In this document: piece by piece, positions 1 through 10,982 of the stretch
Position numbering within the stretch: the first letter of the stretch is position 1
How the letters are laid out: each line of letters begins with the position of its first letter
From: Cylicocyclus nassatus
Lineage: Eukaryota > Nematoda > Chromadorea > Rhabditida > Strongylidae
Direction: 5' to 3'
Assembly: GCA_958299035.1 (NCBI GenBank)
Contig: CATQJL010000112.1
Coordinates: 57,705,823-57,769,822 of the forward strand
DNA: 64,000 nucleotides
Notes under the pieces: generated by a model
What the model saw: only the letters and a program-made list of their open reading frames with translations
Database searches by the model: none
Told to the model about the DNA's origin: nothing
Program-made: the position numbers and the translations under genes

Positions 1-731
1 AGGAACCTACTTAAAGGTGTCCATGCTTCTAGCTGCTCACCTAGGCATATCTCGTTTCTTATACAATTTTGAGGTTGTGCAATATTCTGGCAAAGCTACG
101 CTGTACGTTGGTAAAGCTTTAGTTTAAAAGCGTAAAGCTAAGTTGCATGCCACCTTGTCTCTTATTCGTAGCTGAGATACTAAAGGTAGATTCATACACC
201 ATTTAGTCCTAATATAGCAAACGCAATCGCATTGACATTCTTTTACATTACTCTTCGAATTTTTGATGTTTAAAGGAAAACTCGGGAAGTTGAAAGTGTT
301 CTTTAGAGTTTACTTTTCTTAGCTGAAGAAGGTTTTTGCATCCAGCTTTCATCGAGTCTTAAGACAATTTGCATGACCACGCTGTATTCGTTTGGAAAAA
401 TAGTTTTTCGTACAATTGTTGGCAACTATCTAAAAGGTTCACACAGTATTGGGATGTCAACTCAATGGAGTCCAAAAATTTCGAAGTTCATCAACTTTGA
501 CAAACATCTTTGCATGTGAATTGAAAAGAAGAAAATCTAAAGAGCCTGTGGTGTAGACATTTCAGACAAAGTGCTTATTCATGAAAAATCGTAGACAAAG
601 ACTGTCCAGAGCAAAGTTTGCGAGAATCCTCCAAAAATAGATTTAGTGCAGTTTACCTGGAATAATAACATTCACTAAGCACTTCACGGAGAACTTCTTC
701 TTGCTGAGATACGTTAACAGAAAAATTATTA
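1..731. other. AT-rich stretch without a recognisable gene
   Basis: No open frame here has a convincing start, splice sites or nematode-like codon use. The sequence is AT-rich and ends at the TA that flanks the mariner-like element beginning at 732. Confidence 0.5.
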
Positions 732-1640
732 GGTTGATGCAAAAGGAATGGCCGATTTGCGATTTCTCACTTTGATGTGCTATAACTTTCTGAAAGATCC
801 ACATTTCTGAATGCGGTAAAGACCTCCAGAAGCAGCAATCCTTTCGCAATACAGCGCATACTTAGTTATACTCAAACCATGAACGGAAGAGAAATACGGA
901 CTAAAAGACAAAAAAGGTTCTTCTGAGGGAACCTTGTTTTTGACAATTCATAACTTTCTTCAGAGTTTCTTAGTATGAATGAAAAGTGGCCCATCTTGTA
1001 GCCGCAAGTCAGTAGTACAAAACACATTAAAAAGAATTCAAACAAAAAAGTTTGCGAGAAAGAAAAAATTGAAATTTAAAATTTCTCAGTTTTTTCAACA
1101 TTTTTTCAGTGTGACTCAAGGTCCGGAATATAGAATTTTCTGATTTTCTTCGTACTGAACATCTGGATGTTTTTGCAAAAACTGCTAATAAATGTCCTAG
1201 CTCTACGCTTACAGAATTGAGCAAAGATTTGGCGACTGACTTCCTCAAGAAAATTATGGGTCATAAAATGACCGCAACAGCTACCCATATTTAGGCTCCG
1301 ATATCTCAGTCTGGATAACTTCAAAGAATACAATTAAGTATGCATAATGTAGACAATTTCTATTACATACAATAGCTAAGTTTTCGAAGAAATCCCATTA
1401 ATACGCGCTTGAATTCTGGCCGGAAAAGTGAATGCGATGAAATTCTGATAGGATGCAGTTATTTACAGCTTAGTAACTTTATAAGAAATGAGGATGAGAG
1501 CCCATTTCAAGCACCGTTAGATAGAGCATGAAAACAGCTTTGCGACAATATACTACATCCATTGTAAAGAAGAAGTATTGATGGAAAAAAGTTGCCCTGA
1601 AAAAAGGCTTGGAAAATCGGCCATTTCTTTTGCATCAACC
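732..1640. mobile_element. mariner-like inverted-repeat element, non-autonomous
   Basis: The element starts GGTTGATGCAAAAGGAATGG and its right end, read on the other strand, starts GGTTGATGCAAAAGAAATGG. TA lies immediately outside both ends (730-731 and 1641-1642), the target duplication of Tc1/mariner transposons. The terminus resembles the TTAGGTTG start of mariner elements. No transposase frame with a DDD/DDE pattern is visible in about 0.9 kb, so it must depend on an enzyme from elsewhere. Confidence 0.8.
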
Positions 1641-2062
1641 TAATAGAAGGACAGAATAATTGAAGATTTGGCGCAGCTTTTACGGTGAGGAAACATACTA
1701 AGCACTCGAGAAACGGACTATGGAAGACTGCAGTATATTAAATACCTAACTTTTCCGAAAAACTTATGCTCCCCTCCAAATTAAACGCTCCATAATAGAA
1801 ATAGAGAAGCGAGATGTAAAAAAAAGAACGTAATGGTGTTGAGATAATGTACAAACGATGTGGCCAACCCTTGATGATTTTCGAAATGAAGCTATTACAG
1901 TCAGTGGAACAGCTTAATCAATTCAGCCAGTTCAAGTGGTGTTAATTTCACTGCTTTTGGTGCCAACTCATAAACATCGCTGGAGAACATGACCGAAAAC
2001 TCTGGAGGCAGCATTGTATGACGTCATCAGCGCGACTGATCTTGGTCGCCGGGCGCGTTGCC

Positions 2063-2223
2063 ATTAGTGGTAAACAACACGGAACCTACACACACCATGC
2101 TGACTCACATGGGGGTGCTAGCGCTTTATATAATAGTATGGATTAGTGGTAAACAACACCGGAACATACACACACCATGCTGACTCACATGGGGGTGCTA
2201 GCGCTTTATATAATAGTATGGAT
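2063..2223. repeat. two-copy tandem repeat of about 80 bp
   Basis: The unit starts ATTAGTGGTAAACAACAC and contains GCTAGCGCTTTATATAATAG. It occurs twice back to back (2063-2141 and 2142-2223) with only a few differences. The near identity suggests a recent duplication. Each unit carries a TATATAA stretch, but no transcript can be inferred. Confidence 0.9.
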
Positions 2224-2895
2224 AGCTTAAGAATTCCGTTTCGTTCCGATCATTAGACGGAGTACTGTGCTGTTTCTATGCCATCCCCGGAACTCTTTGA
2301 TAAGGAAGGATGGCGAAAGTTAAAATTAACTCATTTTCTATATAAAATTGTCATTGGAACTTATTTTAATTCTGAATTTGGATTTTATTCTTAATTAAAC
2401 TTTTTAATTTTTTAGTTCTAGTTTTGAAAATAATTTTTTTGATTGTCAGAGTCTTACCTTGGTGTGTATATGGCTAAGATTTCACAATTTTCAGAATTTA
2501 TATCCTTTGATATATTGCAGTGGACAAAATAACAAGTTTTCCATAACACTCTCATATCACATAAAGTGGCACAATTATATAAGGACACTGAATTGCTATG
2601 TTTATCTATTTGAAGGCAGAGAAACTAACGATAGGAAAATTTTTAAGCCTGGCTTTAGTGCCCCACAGCCTTCGTGAGCTAAATTAGGAATTATACCGGC
2701 CTCGGCTCAAAAAAGCCAGATTATTATGACAGTCCGAGTTGGAGTGCTTCTTGGATCTATCACTGAAAAAACTGAGCATTACTAACCAGTTACATCATAT
2801 ATCATATATCAGGAAATGATCCATAAAGCGTGAAAGTAATTATTGATCTAATTCAATAGTGAAACGTTAATTAATGCTTAACACGTTCACAACAA

Positions 2896-2960
2896 TACGA
2901 CCCACCGATGGGTCGTACGTGTTCCGACGTTTCAGACAATACAACCCACCGTGGGTCGTA
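2896..2960. repeat. two GACCCACC palindromes in tandem
   Basis: Two near-perfect palindromes lie 22 bases apart: TACGACCCACC next to its complement at 2896-2917, and TACAACCCACC next to its complement at 2940-2960. They could be a dimeric protein-binding site or small cruciforms. Nothing nearby assigns a role. Confidence 0.6.
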
Positions 2961-4343
2961 AGATTCCTGAAGCTCTAGCTGCCTGTTTACGGTGGAATCC
3001 TATGGGGTTCTGAAACATGATTGGGGACATCTCGGCAAAGCCTCAGCCAGAGTGGTCCGGGTTCGGGATACTGTAATGTAATTACGGTAGGTATACCGTA
3101 GATAGAGATAAAGCACAGACTTTACTCAAATTTTTTCGCAGAGAGGTGCTGTTTTTGAAAATTCAAGTTTACATGCATGAGAAATACGGCAGAGGGCACG
3201 AGACTGATGTCAGCCCATCAAAAAATTATCGCTTTTGTTGAATTTATTGATTTTTGCATTGTTCATCCCAGGAAGTCAAACCCTACATATATAGGTTTTG
3301 TAGCATGCTAAATACCAAAATGATAGCCTCAAGTTCTAATATCGCCTTCTCACATCAGTTTCTTGATTTTACGAAAATTCTACCGTACTGCTACCGTAGT
3401 CCCAATGTAGGGAAGTGGTGAACAAAGTGGACACTATAATCGTGATTAGCACGTGAAATAACCCCAAAACCCAATTTTTCATGAAAATCAATGATGTTGG
3501 GTTTGTACGGAATGACTACCGGAACCTTACCGTATAATGCCAAATGAAATTAATCGTATTTTGACAGCGCTGTGGATTTTCTTCAGCTTAGTGGTCAAAT
3601 AATTATGCGTATCCATATGTAAATTTGCTATACATTGAGATAAATATAACCAATATATAGTTGGTTTTTTGGAAGTTTTTCAGCCACATATGTTAGAGCA
3701 CACGACTCCAAACTTTCCTCGGTGCATTTATACTTTTTTTTGCTTTACCTACTGTCATAGTTTACCCAATTCCTCTGACAAGTTGGGGTCATAAGCCTTC
3801 AGCCGCAATTTAGATATAATGCTAATGGAAAGATACAGAACAACAAAAAATTATGCCTTGAAGTCTGGACAAGGCAATGAAATTACCAAAATGGTTGATG
3901 GAAGGCCCTCTTGGGGCTACATTGTTGCTCAAATTAGCTTTCCAATCTTTTAGCACTCAAATCTATTAATTTGAGCGGACTAAGAAGATTTACCATCCTT
4001 TTGCTGTGAATTTGGGAGCTCACTTTAGTCTTGTTAGAAATACACGTACAACATTTACAGTATTCCCGTGGCAAAACGAGGGGAGGACGCCTCCCTGACA
4101 ATGAGAATGGATCGCGAAAATGTTGAAGTTCATTCATTTGAGTTACAAAATTGTGCGAGAGACTTCTTTTTGCTTTTTTCATCAATCAAAAATATTTTCA
4201 AAATTTTTAAAAAATTCTTAGTCTTGTGAGAAATTTTTTTTTGAGGCTGGATGCTTTGACATTTCTATCTCCGCTACGTAACAAATGAATTGTTGTTGAG
4301 TATTCCATTGGGTTCATGCTTTTCCAAACATAAATTCTAAGCT
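2961..4343. other. intergenic, no gene recognised
   Basis: This lies between the palindromes and the 3' end of the collagen gene. Several TACCGTA-type motifs recur (about 3085, 3380, 3530). The longest frame (3934-4185, minus) has no splice context or recognisable domain, and I do not call it a gene. Confidence 0.4.
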
Positions 4344-4349
4344 TTTATT
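4344..4349 (-). terminator. poly(A) signal of the collagen gene
   Basis: Plus-strand TTTATT reads AATAAA on the minus strand, about 28 nt past the collagen stop codon. That is the usual spacing for a short nematode 3' UTR. Confidence 0.75.
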
Positions 4350-4376
4350 AAGACACTCTGCGTTAGCCATATGCAA

Positions 4377-5457
4377 CTAGCGAGTGCTGCCGTCCTCAAA
4401 GAAAATACCGCCATCCATTGCACAGTATTTCGGGCAAATGCCTCGTTCTCCATCTTTTCCTTTCTTTCCGTGTTTTCCAGATTTTCCGGGTTTGCCTGGA
4501 AGACCAGGCAATCCTTTGGGTCCGGAAGGTCCCGCTGGTCCCATTTTACCTAAACCATCAATATATCATCACTGGAAGTACCAAACCTTTTGCTAAGTCA
4601 CTTACCCATTGGACCATCCTTTCCTGGCAATCCTTCCAATCCTGGGGGTCCTCGTGGTCCAGGTGGTCCACGGAGTCCAGGTTCTCCTGGTATGTCAGGA
4701 ACAGCGTAAGCATCTTCTCCCTTGTCTCCTGCTTTACCGCAATTACCCATACCACCATCAGGTCCGGGTGGTCCTTTTGGTCCCGGCTCACCGGGTGGTC
4801 CTGGAATACCGGGTGCTCCATGCGCACCGGGAGTACCTTGTGGACCAGGTAATCCTTTGCGTCCCTTCAAACCAGGAGGTCCAGCTGGGCATGGTTTACA
4901 TGGTGGAAGAGTCGGCTGCTCGCAGGTAATTCCTAGCGGCCTGCCGGGATGTCCTGGCATTCCTGGGGCTCCGGATTTACCCGCTCTGCCTGGTCGTCCT
5001 GGCTCTCCTGCAACTCCTGGTGGACCTGGATTGCAGCATCCGCTGCATTTGCTGTCTCCGCCGCTGGGAGCTGGTCCTTCTTGCTCGTAGCCGCTCTGAC
5101 GGGCTGTTCTGTTCGCAGGGAAGCTGCTGATGTGAGAAACCTCGTCCAAGATGTTGCTAGCCGTGCTCTAAAGCATATAGGTAATTCGAAATCACTATGA
5201 AAGAGCTGGAAAATTACCTTGCAGTTACGGATCTCGTGAGTCATGCTCCGCTTCACATGATTCACATAGCTGTAAACCATTGGCATCGTTATACTTAACG
5301 AAAGCACTGCGAATACAGCAAACGTGACAGCCGAATAGGCGACGAGCCGGTAGGCCTTCCGACGATTGTCCAATTCCATCGGCAGCAGACTAACCTCAAG
5401 CGGATCTCCACTAGTTTTATACCGGCAAGCGACGGTCAAAGGCCCCGCGTTTGTCAT
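4377..5457 (-). CDS. cuticle collagen, three exons, 324 aa
   Basis: This gene encodes a nematode cuticle collagen, secreted by the epidermis and cross-linked into the exoskeleton. Exons on the minus strand are 5457-5218, 5167-4606 and 4549-4377, with introns of 50 and 56 nt that both follow GT-AG. A hydrophobic segment at residues 39-63 acts as membrane anchor or signal. The RTAR motif at 100-103 matches the subtilisin-like processing site of this family. Gly-X-Y blocks run over about 128-158, 176-230 and 241-304. They are bounded by cysteine knots CSGCC (121-125), C162/C170/C173 and the C-terminal CPKYC (306-310), and the protein ends [12 protein letters not shown]. Met27 at 5379 could be the real start, because many relatives begin at the equivalent MELDNR. 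The middle block is interrupted at 231-240, and C223 lies inside a triplet, which is less usual. Which paralogue it is cannot be told from the sequence alone. Confidence 0.96.
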
Positions 5458-6348
5458 AAGGCGACAGTTTTCAGTTCGTCACTCGTCTGCGTCGCTTACG
5501 ATGTTCCATGTCGTGTAAACAATGCAATGCGAAAGGCGCTAAAATTCGATCAGATGTCGAAAAAATAGCGTGCGAATGGTGGCAACGCTCTCGATTTCGC
5601 GCGATAAGATCTGGCATTCATTGGTGGCTGAATGTGGCGATGAATAATCTTCTCCGGTATTCGAAAGGGTGAGATGATGTAATTACTTTAGCTTTCCATT
5701 GAAGCATCGACTAGATTTGAAAACGAGTACAACTTGGATTTTTGTACTGACCTCAATACGAGTAGCACGTAACCATAAGTGCAGATAAATTTTTTATGTG
5801 CACTGAAATTGCCCGGTTTCTTAGATTTTATGTTTCATATCTTCAATCTTGTAAATGGAAGTAATTACCTTCAACCTGTATATTGAGCACAATAACTTTG
5901 GCTTTTACTACTATGGCTTATGCAATGTGCAAAATAAAATATAGCTGATTTTTACCCGGAACAAGATCTGATCTCGTTTATGTGGTCTCAAAGGCCGCAT
6001 TTCTTAGATATTAGTTTCTCACTTGAGATAAAGTTAACACCACCACTAATGATGAGTGACCATTATCAACTGATGATATAAATGGCTCCAAATTGTTTAT
6101 CAACTGTCTCATAATTTTCGAACAATTGTGAGCTCTTGCAAATTACAGACCACAGGATAAAAAGTGTCGCCACAAGTCTGTTTGTGGAAATTCTGCCACT
6201 TCCATGGCTTGAAAAATTATACCAATTATCAAATTACCATACATATGAAAAATTCATATTCAAGAGTAACATCCGTATGTTACAGACTTCTGGCTTTTCT
6301 TCTCCGGTAGACTACAGAACAATCCTCTATATTTCATTAATGATATTA
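5458..6348. other. collagen upstream region
   Basis: This stretch lies 5' of the collagen gene on its coding strand, so it should hold its promoter. In-frame TGA lies a short way upstream of the first ATG, which limits the N terminus. I see no clear TATA box or TTTCAG trans-splice acceptor next to the start. The frame at 6136-6354 lacks gene features. Confidence 0.4.
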
Positions 6349-7196
6349 GGGTGATCGGTAAAAAATGGGGCACCTAGAGAATAAATGTAGATTTCTCAAA
6401 AAAGAAAAATGATTAAACTTCACATATTTGATACATGTTAGAATAGATTATTCTCTTTCAGAACATACCTATATAAGGTCATTTACATAACTGATAATTT
6501 TTATAGTGGCTGAAATGCAAAGTTAGTCACTTTGACAAATTATAAACTTCGAGCAGTATCTGCGCAGTGAAACATGCGAAACCATCCAAAGTACTACTGC
6601 TGCAATGCGTGAAGGTAAGTCACCAGACCCACGATGGGTTGCTGGTGCAAACTTTCGAGTTCAGGAGATATGGCCATTAGCAGCTTTGAGAACATAGATA
6701 CGTGCTATTCAATGCTTTGCAGGTGAACGTATGTTCTATAGGTACCATCTGAAAGAGCTTTTTACGCTCTATCCATCCATATGCAGCTTACCTCACATTT
6801 CATCTATCTTCGGAAAATACAGATTGAAACTTGATTTACTGGTTTTGTTGCGCCAAAAAATCGCGATTTTCCAGGTATTTCGCTTTTTTTACCCAGAAAT
6901 AGAAAGAAATTCTGTATGTTCAATACATTGTTTGAAAGAGCATGAACAGCTCTTTCGAATGGTATATCAAATGCTCTATAACTTTGCGGTATGGCAGCGC
7001 AAAAATGAGCGAGGTTCAAAAAACCCTGTTCGAGTTCTTCAAGTTTTTGGGAGAGGAGCGTTGACGCTTTGCCAGAATAATAGGCGAAGGTCGCTTATAT
7101 GAGGACGTTTACGTTGCAGCCTGCTTGTTGTTGATCGAAACAAAAAATCTCAAAATTTGATAAAAAACAAGCTGCCCCATTTTTTGCCGATCACCC
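6349..7196. mobile_element. TA-flanked transposon with GGGTGATCGG ends
   Basis: The 24-bp terminal inverted repeats begin GGGTGATCGGTAAAAAATGG on the left and GGGTGATCGGCAAAAAATGG on the right, one mismatch overall. TA sits outside each end (6347-6348, 7197-7198), as expected for Tc1/mariner. The longest internal frame (6731-7102) does not resemble a transposase, so this 848-bp copy looks non-autonomous. Confidence 0.85.
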
Positions 7197-7374
7197 TAAT
7201 AATATGTGAAGGAGGAAATGTGAATACCTGTGGTGTGCTGCGTGCAAAAAAGTGAGAATACAACTGGTTTGAATGCATATACATAGAAATTTACCACTGA
7301 AATGTATATTGGTAAGTAGTGGTTGCGGTTCACATTTCCAATCTTGGGGATACGAATGTGTTTCCGGCACATTC

Positions 7375-7560
7375 ATTCAGAAAGAGTTACGGATTTTCAA
7401 TGGATGACTTTTGTGAGAGATTTTCTTCGGAGAAGATATGCGCATTCTACAACAAAGAAACATATGAAAGTTTTATGTTGCGACAGTTGGATGCTCTGTT
7501 GGATAATCTACTTCCTCCTTCCGATGAAACGAATCTCTGCATCCTCAGGCACATCTTTTA
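7375..7560 (+). CDS. possible coding exon, function unknown
   Basis: An open stretch reads KSYGFSMDDFCERFSSEKIC and on to LPPSDETNLCILRHIF, with codon use like the real exons here. A TTCATTCAG acceptor precedes it. A strong donor (TTTTAG|GTATGT) coincides with the in-frame stop at 7558-7560, so the sequence is either a last exon or an exon read in the next frame. The transposon ending at 7196 lies directly upstream and may have separated it from earlier exons. No domain is recognised. Confidence 0.3.
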
Positions 7561-8193
7561 GGTATGTTTTAACCTATTTTGAATGCAAGTTTATCTTATG
7601 CAAAAAATGACTTATGCATCTCAGTAGAAATGCCTCGCCAGCGCTCATCTCTAGTTTAATGTGCTTAAACATGGGAAGTTATTTCGGTCTAAATTGGTTC
7701 TCGATCAAAGAACGTCACGAATGGATTAGACTTTAGCATCACTAAGGTGAGACAAAGAATGATCGGACCAATAAATTTCGATCTCTTCCTGCCAGTCGCG
7801 CGAACCAATGAGAACTAGGTGAAAGTTCATGCGCAGAAGTTCATGTGTGAAGTGCTTGAAAAAGCGATCTCTGATCGAAAGAAACTATAGCGAGCTCATA
7901 TACATACAATAAAACCAAGGATTTTGTTATTTGAGGGACTTCGAGAGTTTATACTCGTGCTAGGAAGCTGCTATTCAACTGACAATCCCCTAAAAAACTT
8001 TGTAAAGTTGCTCCAATTACTGGAGCTCCGACTTGGCCTAGAAGCAGAATGCGCACAGCTGACGTCACTGTCACCAAGATATCTTGGCCATAATTTCACA
8101 TCGTATAGTCAAAGAAAAAGCTCGTTCAAAGTCATGCAAATTAAGGGCAGAATACGCAAACATTCGTCGCATGTTGCTTAGATTGCTTAGATT

Positions 8194-8259
8194 TCAAGTA
8201 CTACTATTTCTGGTCAAATCTTGCTTAGGCAAGATTTGACGAGAAATAGTAGTACTTGA
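8194..8259. repeat. 31-bp hairpin with a 4-nt loop
   Basis: The left arm (8194-8224) starts TCAAGTACTACTATTTCTGG and the right arm (8229-8259) is its complement with one mismatch, separated by TTAG. The length matches a microRNA precursor, but the stem is unusually perfect and the loop very short. It could also be an extrachromosomal-type palindrome or an inverted duplication from library preparation. Confidence 0.8.
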
Positions 8260-9650
8260 GCAGGAGCCTGACCGTCTGACAGGAAACCAAGTCAGAAGCT
8301 TCTTAGGCAGAAATTTTTTGGGTACTTCTCCGTGGACCCATTTTTCCAAAATGCTCTCATGAAATACGAGCTCAAGCTTAGAAGATTTTTCCCACAGTTT
8401 CTATAAAAACTGTCTTCTTGCCACTGTCAAAATAAAAATTGACTATCTAAGGAATTATAAGGTGATCAGCATTTTTTTCCATTACGTTTATTAAACATTT
8501 TGGTCGTTTTCAGCATTTATTCAAGAATATCATTCTCTTCAAATTGTTTTCTTCATGCGACTTTAGCCAGGAAAGAATATAAATGCTGGCTTGAAGCACC
8601 TGGATGACTCTTCTTTCCCTTTTAGTGGGGAACAAAGCCTATTTCTCTGTTGTGGGCAAATCTCACGTGTTCAGTTAGCAGAGGATCACATTTTTTAACC
8701 TTAATTTTCATTTTTGGAACTGTTGCATAAAAATACAGTCATTATTGATATAAAGATTGAGTTTCAATGGTAGGTAGGCAAGCAACACTTATTAGACATG
8801 CCACTTCTTTATGACACGTGGCTAAAAGTGACACACCTTTCTATGGAGTTGGGAATTTCAAAGACTTGAATGGCTTATGCCATGCATATTTCGAAGACGG
8901 ACCACTAGTGCGTAAAAAGACCGCTTAGGATTACTGGTCACTCGTGAGGTGCACAAATCAGGCAAGTGAGGTCCCATATTTTTGGAAGAGGGAATGAACC
9001 TGCCGATGGCGCTATTGAGTTGTACGCTACACTTGTCGCCAAAAAGGAAGTTGAAATCTGTATGCAAAGCGAGAAGTCCAGATGGTGTATTGATGAACAA
9101 AATTTCGTTCTCTTGTTCGCTGTTTGTTTTGTTGTTGTAGCACACAGATATTTTGTGCAAGAGTTAGTAGTTAGATTTCGCGGTTGACATGGTATGAGGA
9201 ATGCAGAAAGTACAGATTCAATGGCAAATTTTTAAGTGTAAATGCCAATCTGGAAGTTCGTGTTTTCCTATCCTTATATTTTCTCAAGACTGCCAATAAA
9301 CAAGTTAATAAAAGTGGTTGATTTAATTTACCGTTTACGAGCATAAAGTATTGACTATTGGCGAGAGATTATATTCAATTTGTTTTTGGGAACTGTCATG
9401 AGCTCTAGTGTTAGACTTTTTAGATTTTGCGAGGAGGAAACCAATGAAATGAATTTGAAGGCTGTGCTGGGTGAATAGAAAACTTTGGAGCTTACAGTAA
9501 GACTGCTGTAACGTAAATGTGGAAGCTAGATTTCCTTTGAGGTTACACAGCACCGCAATGACACTTGATACTGCTAAATAATCAAAAATTTACTGGAAAC
9601 TTTTTTGCAATTTTATCACTAAGGGTGAAAATATTAGGTCGTAATTATTA
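8260..9650. other. intergenic, one weak coding-like stretch
   Basis: Mostly AT-rich sequence. On the minus strand at about 9120-8858 a 90-codon frame has nematode-like codons, but it has no splice sites or recognisable domain, and the opposite strand is open too. I leave it uncalled. Confidence 0.3.
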
Positions 9651-10409
9651 GGCTGGAAACTAAGCTTTGCAACTGGTTTCATAACTTCACTCTCATTCAA
9701 CATGGCGCACTCAAACTTTGGCATTATGTAGAATGCAATGTGAGCTACAAGTGAGCACAAATTGTCTAAATTTTCAACACGAAATAGAAAAGTTTCAGGC
9801 GTTTTCCGAGAACTAGTGAAATTTGAGAATTTTTGGGGTTTCAAGCTAAAATGAAGCCTTTTGCAGCCTAGACCATGCGCAGTAATCCGGATTCGTCTGC
9901 AAATTATTGCTGGAGGTTGACTCCTTTGGTCTATTGAGAAAGAAACAAAATTAGGGACATGTAGAGATTTGTCGTCCTCATATATTTGAACGATTCGAAA
10001 AGAGTCCGAAGCTCAAATTCCGCCAAGACTTTACATAGTAAGGTTATTTGACCTGCCAAACGCGAATATCGCATTTGTTTCAACGCCTTTTTCCTTGTTT
10101 TGGGTGAGACCCCATACCGTACACCTACATTAATCCTACAACAAAGCCCTTATCACGCAATTTTAATATCGCTTTCGTGATCAGCATGTCTGACACCCCT
10201 ATGCCAAGTTTCAGCCAAATCCGTCAAACTTCGAATTTTTCCCTTTCATACCATGCACCTACCGTAACCCACACTGCGACGTCAGAATTTGGTAGGACAG
10301 CAGCTGCGCTTGTAGCTTACGTAATAACCAACGCAGTGGCAAAATTTGAGTGCGCCATGTTGAGTGAGAGGGAAGTTATGAGACCAGTTGCAAAACTTAG
10401 TTTCCAACC
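9651..10409. mobile_element. mariner-like element with long inverted arms
   Basis: TA (9649-9650 and 10410-10411) flanks GGCTGGAAACTAAGCTTTGC on the left and, on the other strand, GGTTGGAAACTAAGTTTTGC on the right. The inverted similarity runs inward for about 110 bp. No transposase is visible. An ATTAGGTCGTAA start just outside the left end (about 9633) resembles another mariner terminus, so two elements may be nested. Confidence 0.75.
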
Positions 10410-10652
10410 TAATAAAATAATCGCGCTTTGTCGCTTCGGCGCTTTTTGCTAAAGCTGATATTTCTCGAACACTAGTGCAGTTGAGAATGTGTAAAATTTT
10501 AGTCAAACTCCAGGATGTTTTAGTGCAAAACTGCATGGGTGGGAGGAACCTAGGTTTGCGAAGGCAAAGTTTGCCATTTCCAATTATCCGTTCTTGAAAT
10601 TGATTGAGAAAAATTTACTTTAATGTACATTTCAATAAGTAGGTGCATCTAA

Positions 10653-10762
10653 TCTGCTCGTAGAACGTGCAATTTCCGTGAATTTCGCGGAATTCCGAGA
10701 AATTCCCGGAATTCCGCAACACTCACGAAATCCTGCACGGTCAGAGGGCGGTATTGAATTAT
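10653..10762. repeat. decayed copy of the CAATACCGC MITE family
   Basis: This carries the family's ACGTGCAATTTCCGTGAATT left motif, the GGAATTCC core and a right end close to GGCGGTATTG. The CTCACA part of the ends has decayed. It is a short degenerate relative of the copies at 16379, 19638 and 61609. Confidence 0.65.
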
Positions 10763-10884
10763 ACGTATGACCAACTGAAAGGTTTGCGGGGATTTCTGGG
10801 TCTGAGATAGGACTTCCAGGACACAGATCTTCCTACTTTTTGGTTTCAAGATTTACCTAGAACGCACTCGATGCGCATGTTTAA

Positions 10885-10982
10885 GGCCTAAGGTATACCT
10901 CACGCGATTCAGCCGAATCGCCACTTTCACGCGACTTGGCGATTTGCCAGATTTCGGAATCGCGCGAATTATGCCTTAGGCC
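10885..10982. mobile_element. 98-bp foldback MITE
   Basis: GGCCTAAGGTATA at the left is mirrored by GGCCTAAGGCATA at the right. CGCGATTC modules and GGCGATT/AATCGCC pairs lie inside, so most of the element can fold on itself. Confidence 0.65.

Noticed and set aside
4371..5200. Plus-strand frames of up to 144 codons over the collagen gene
   Set aside because: They are antisense readings of Gly-X-Y codons. The minus-strand collagen has family motifs, splice sites and a poly(A) signal.
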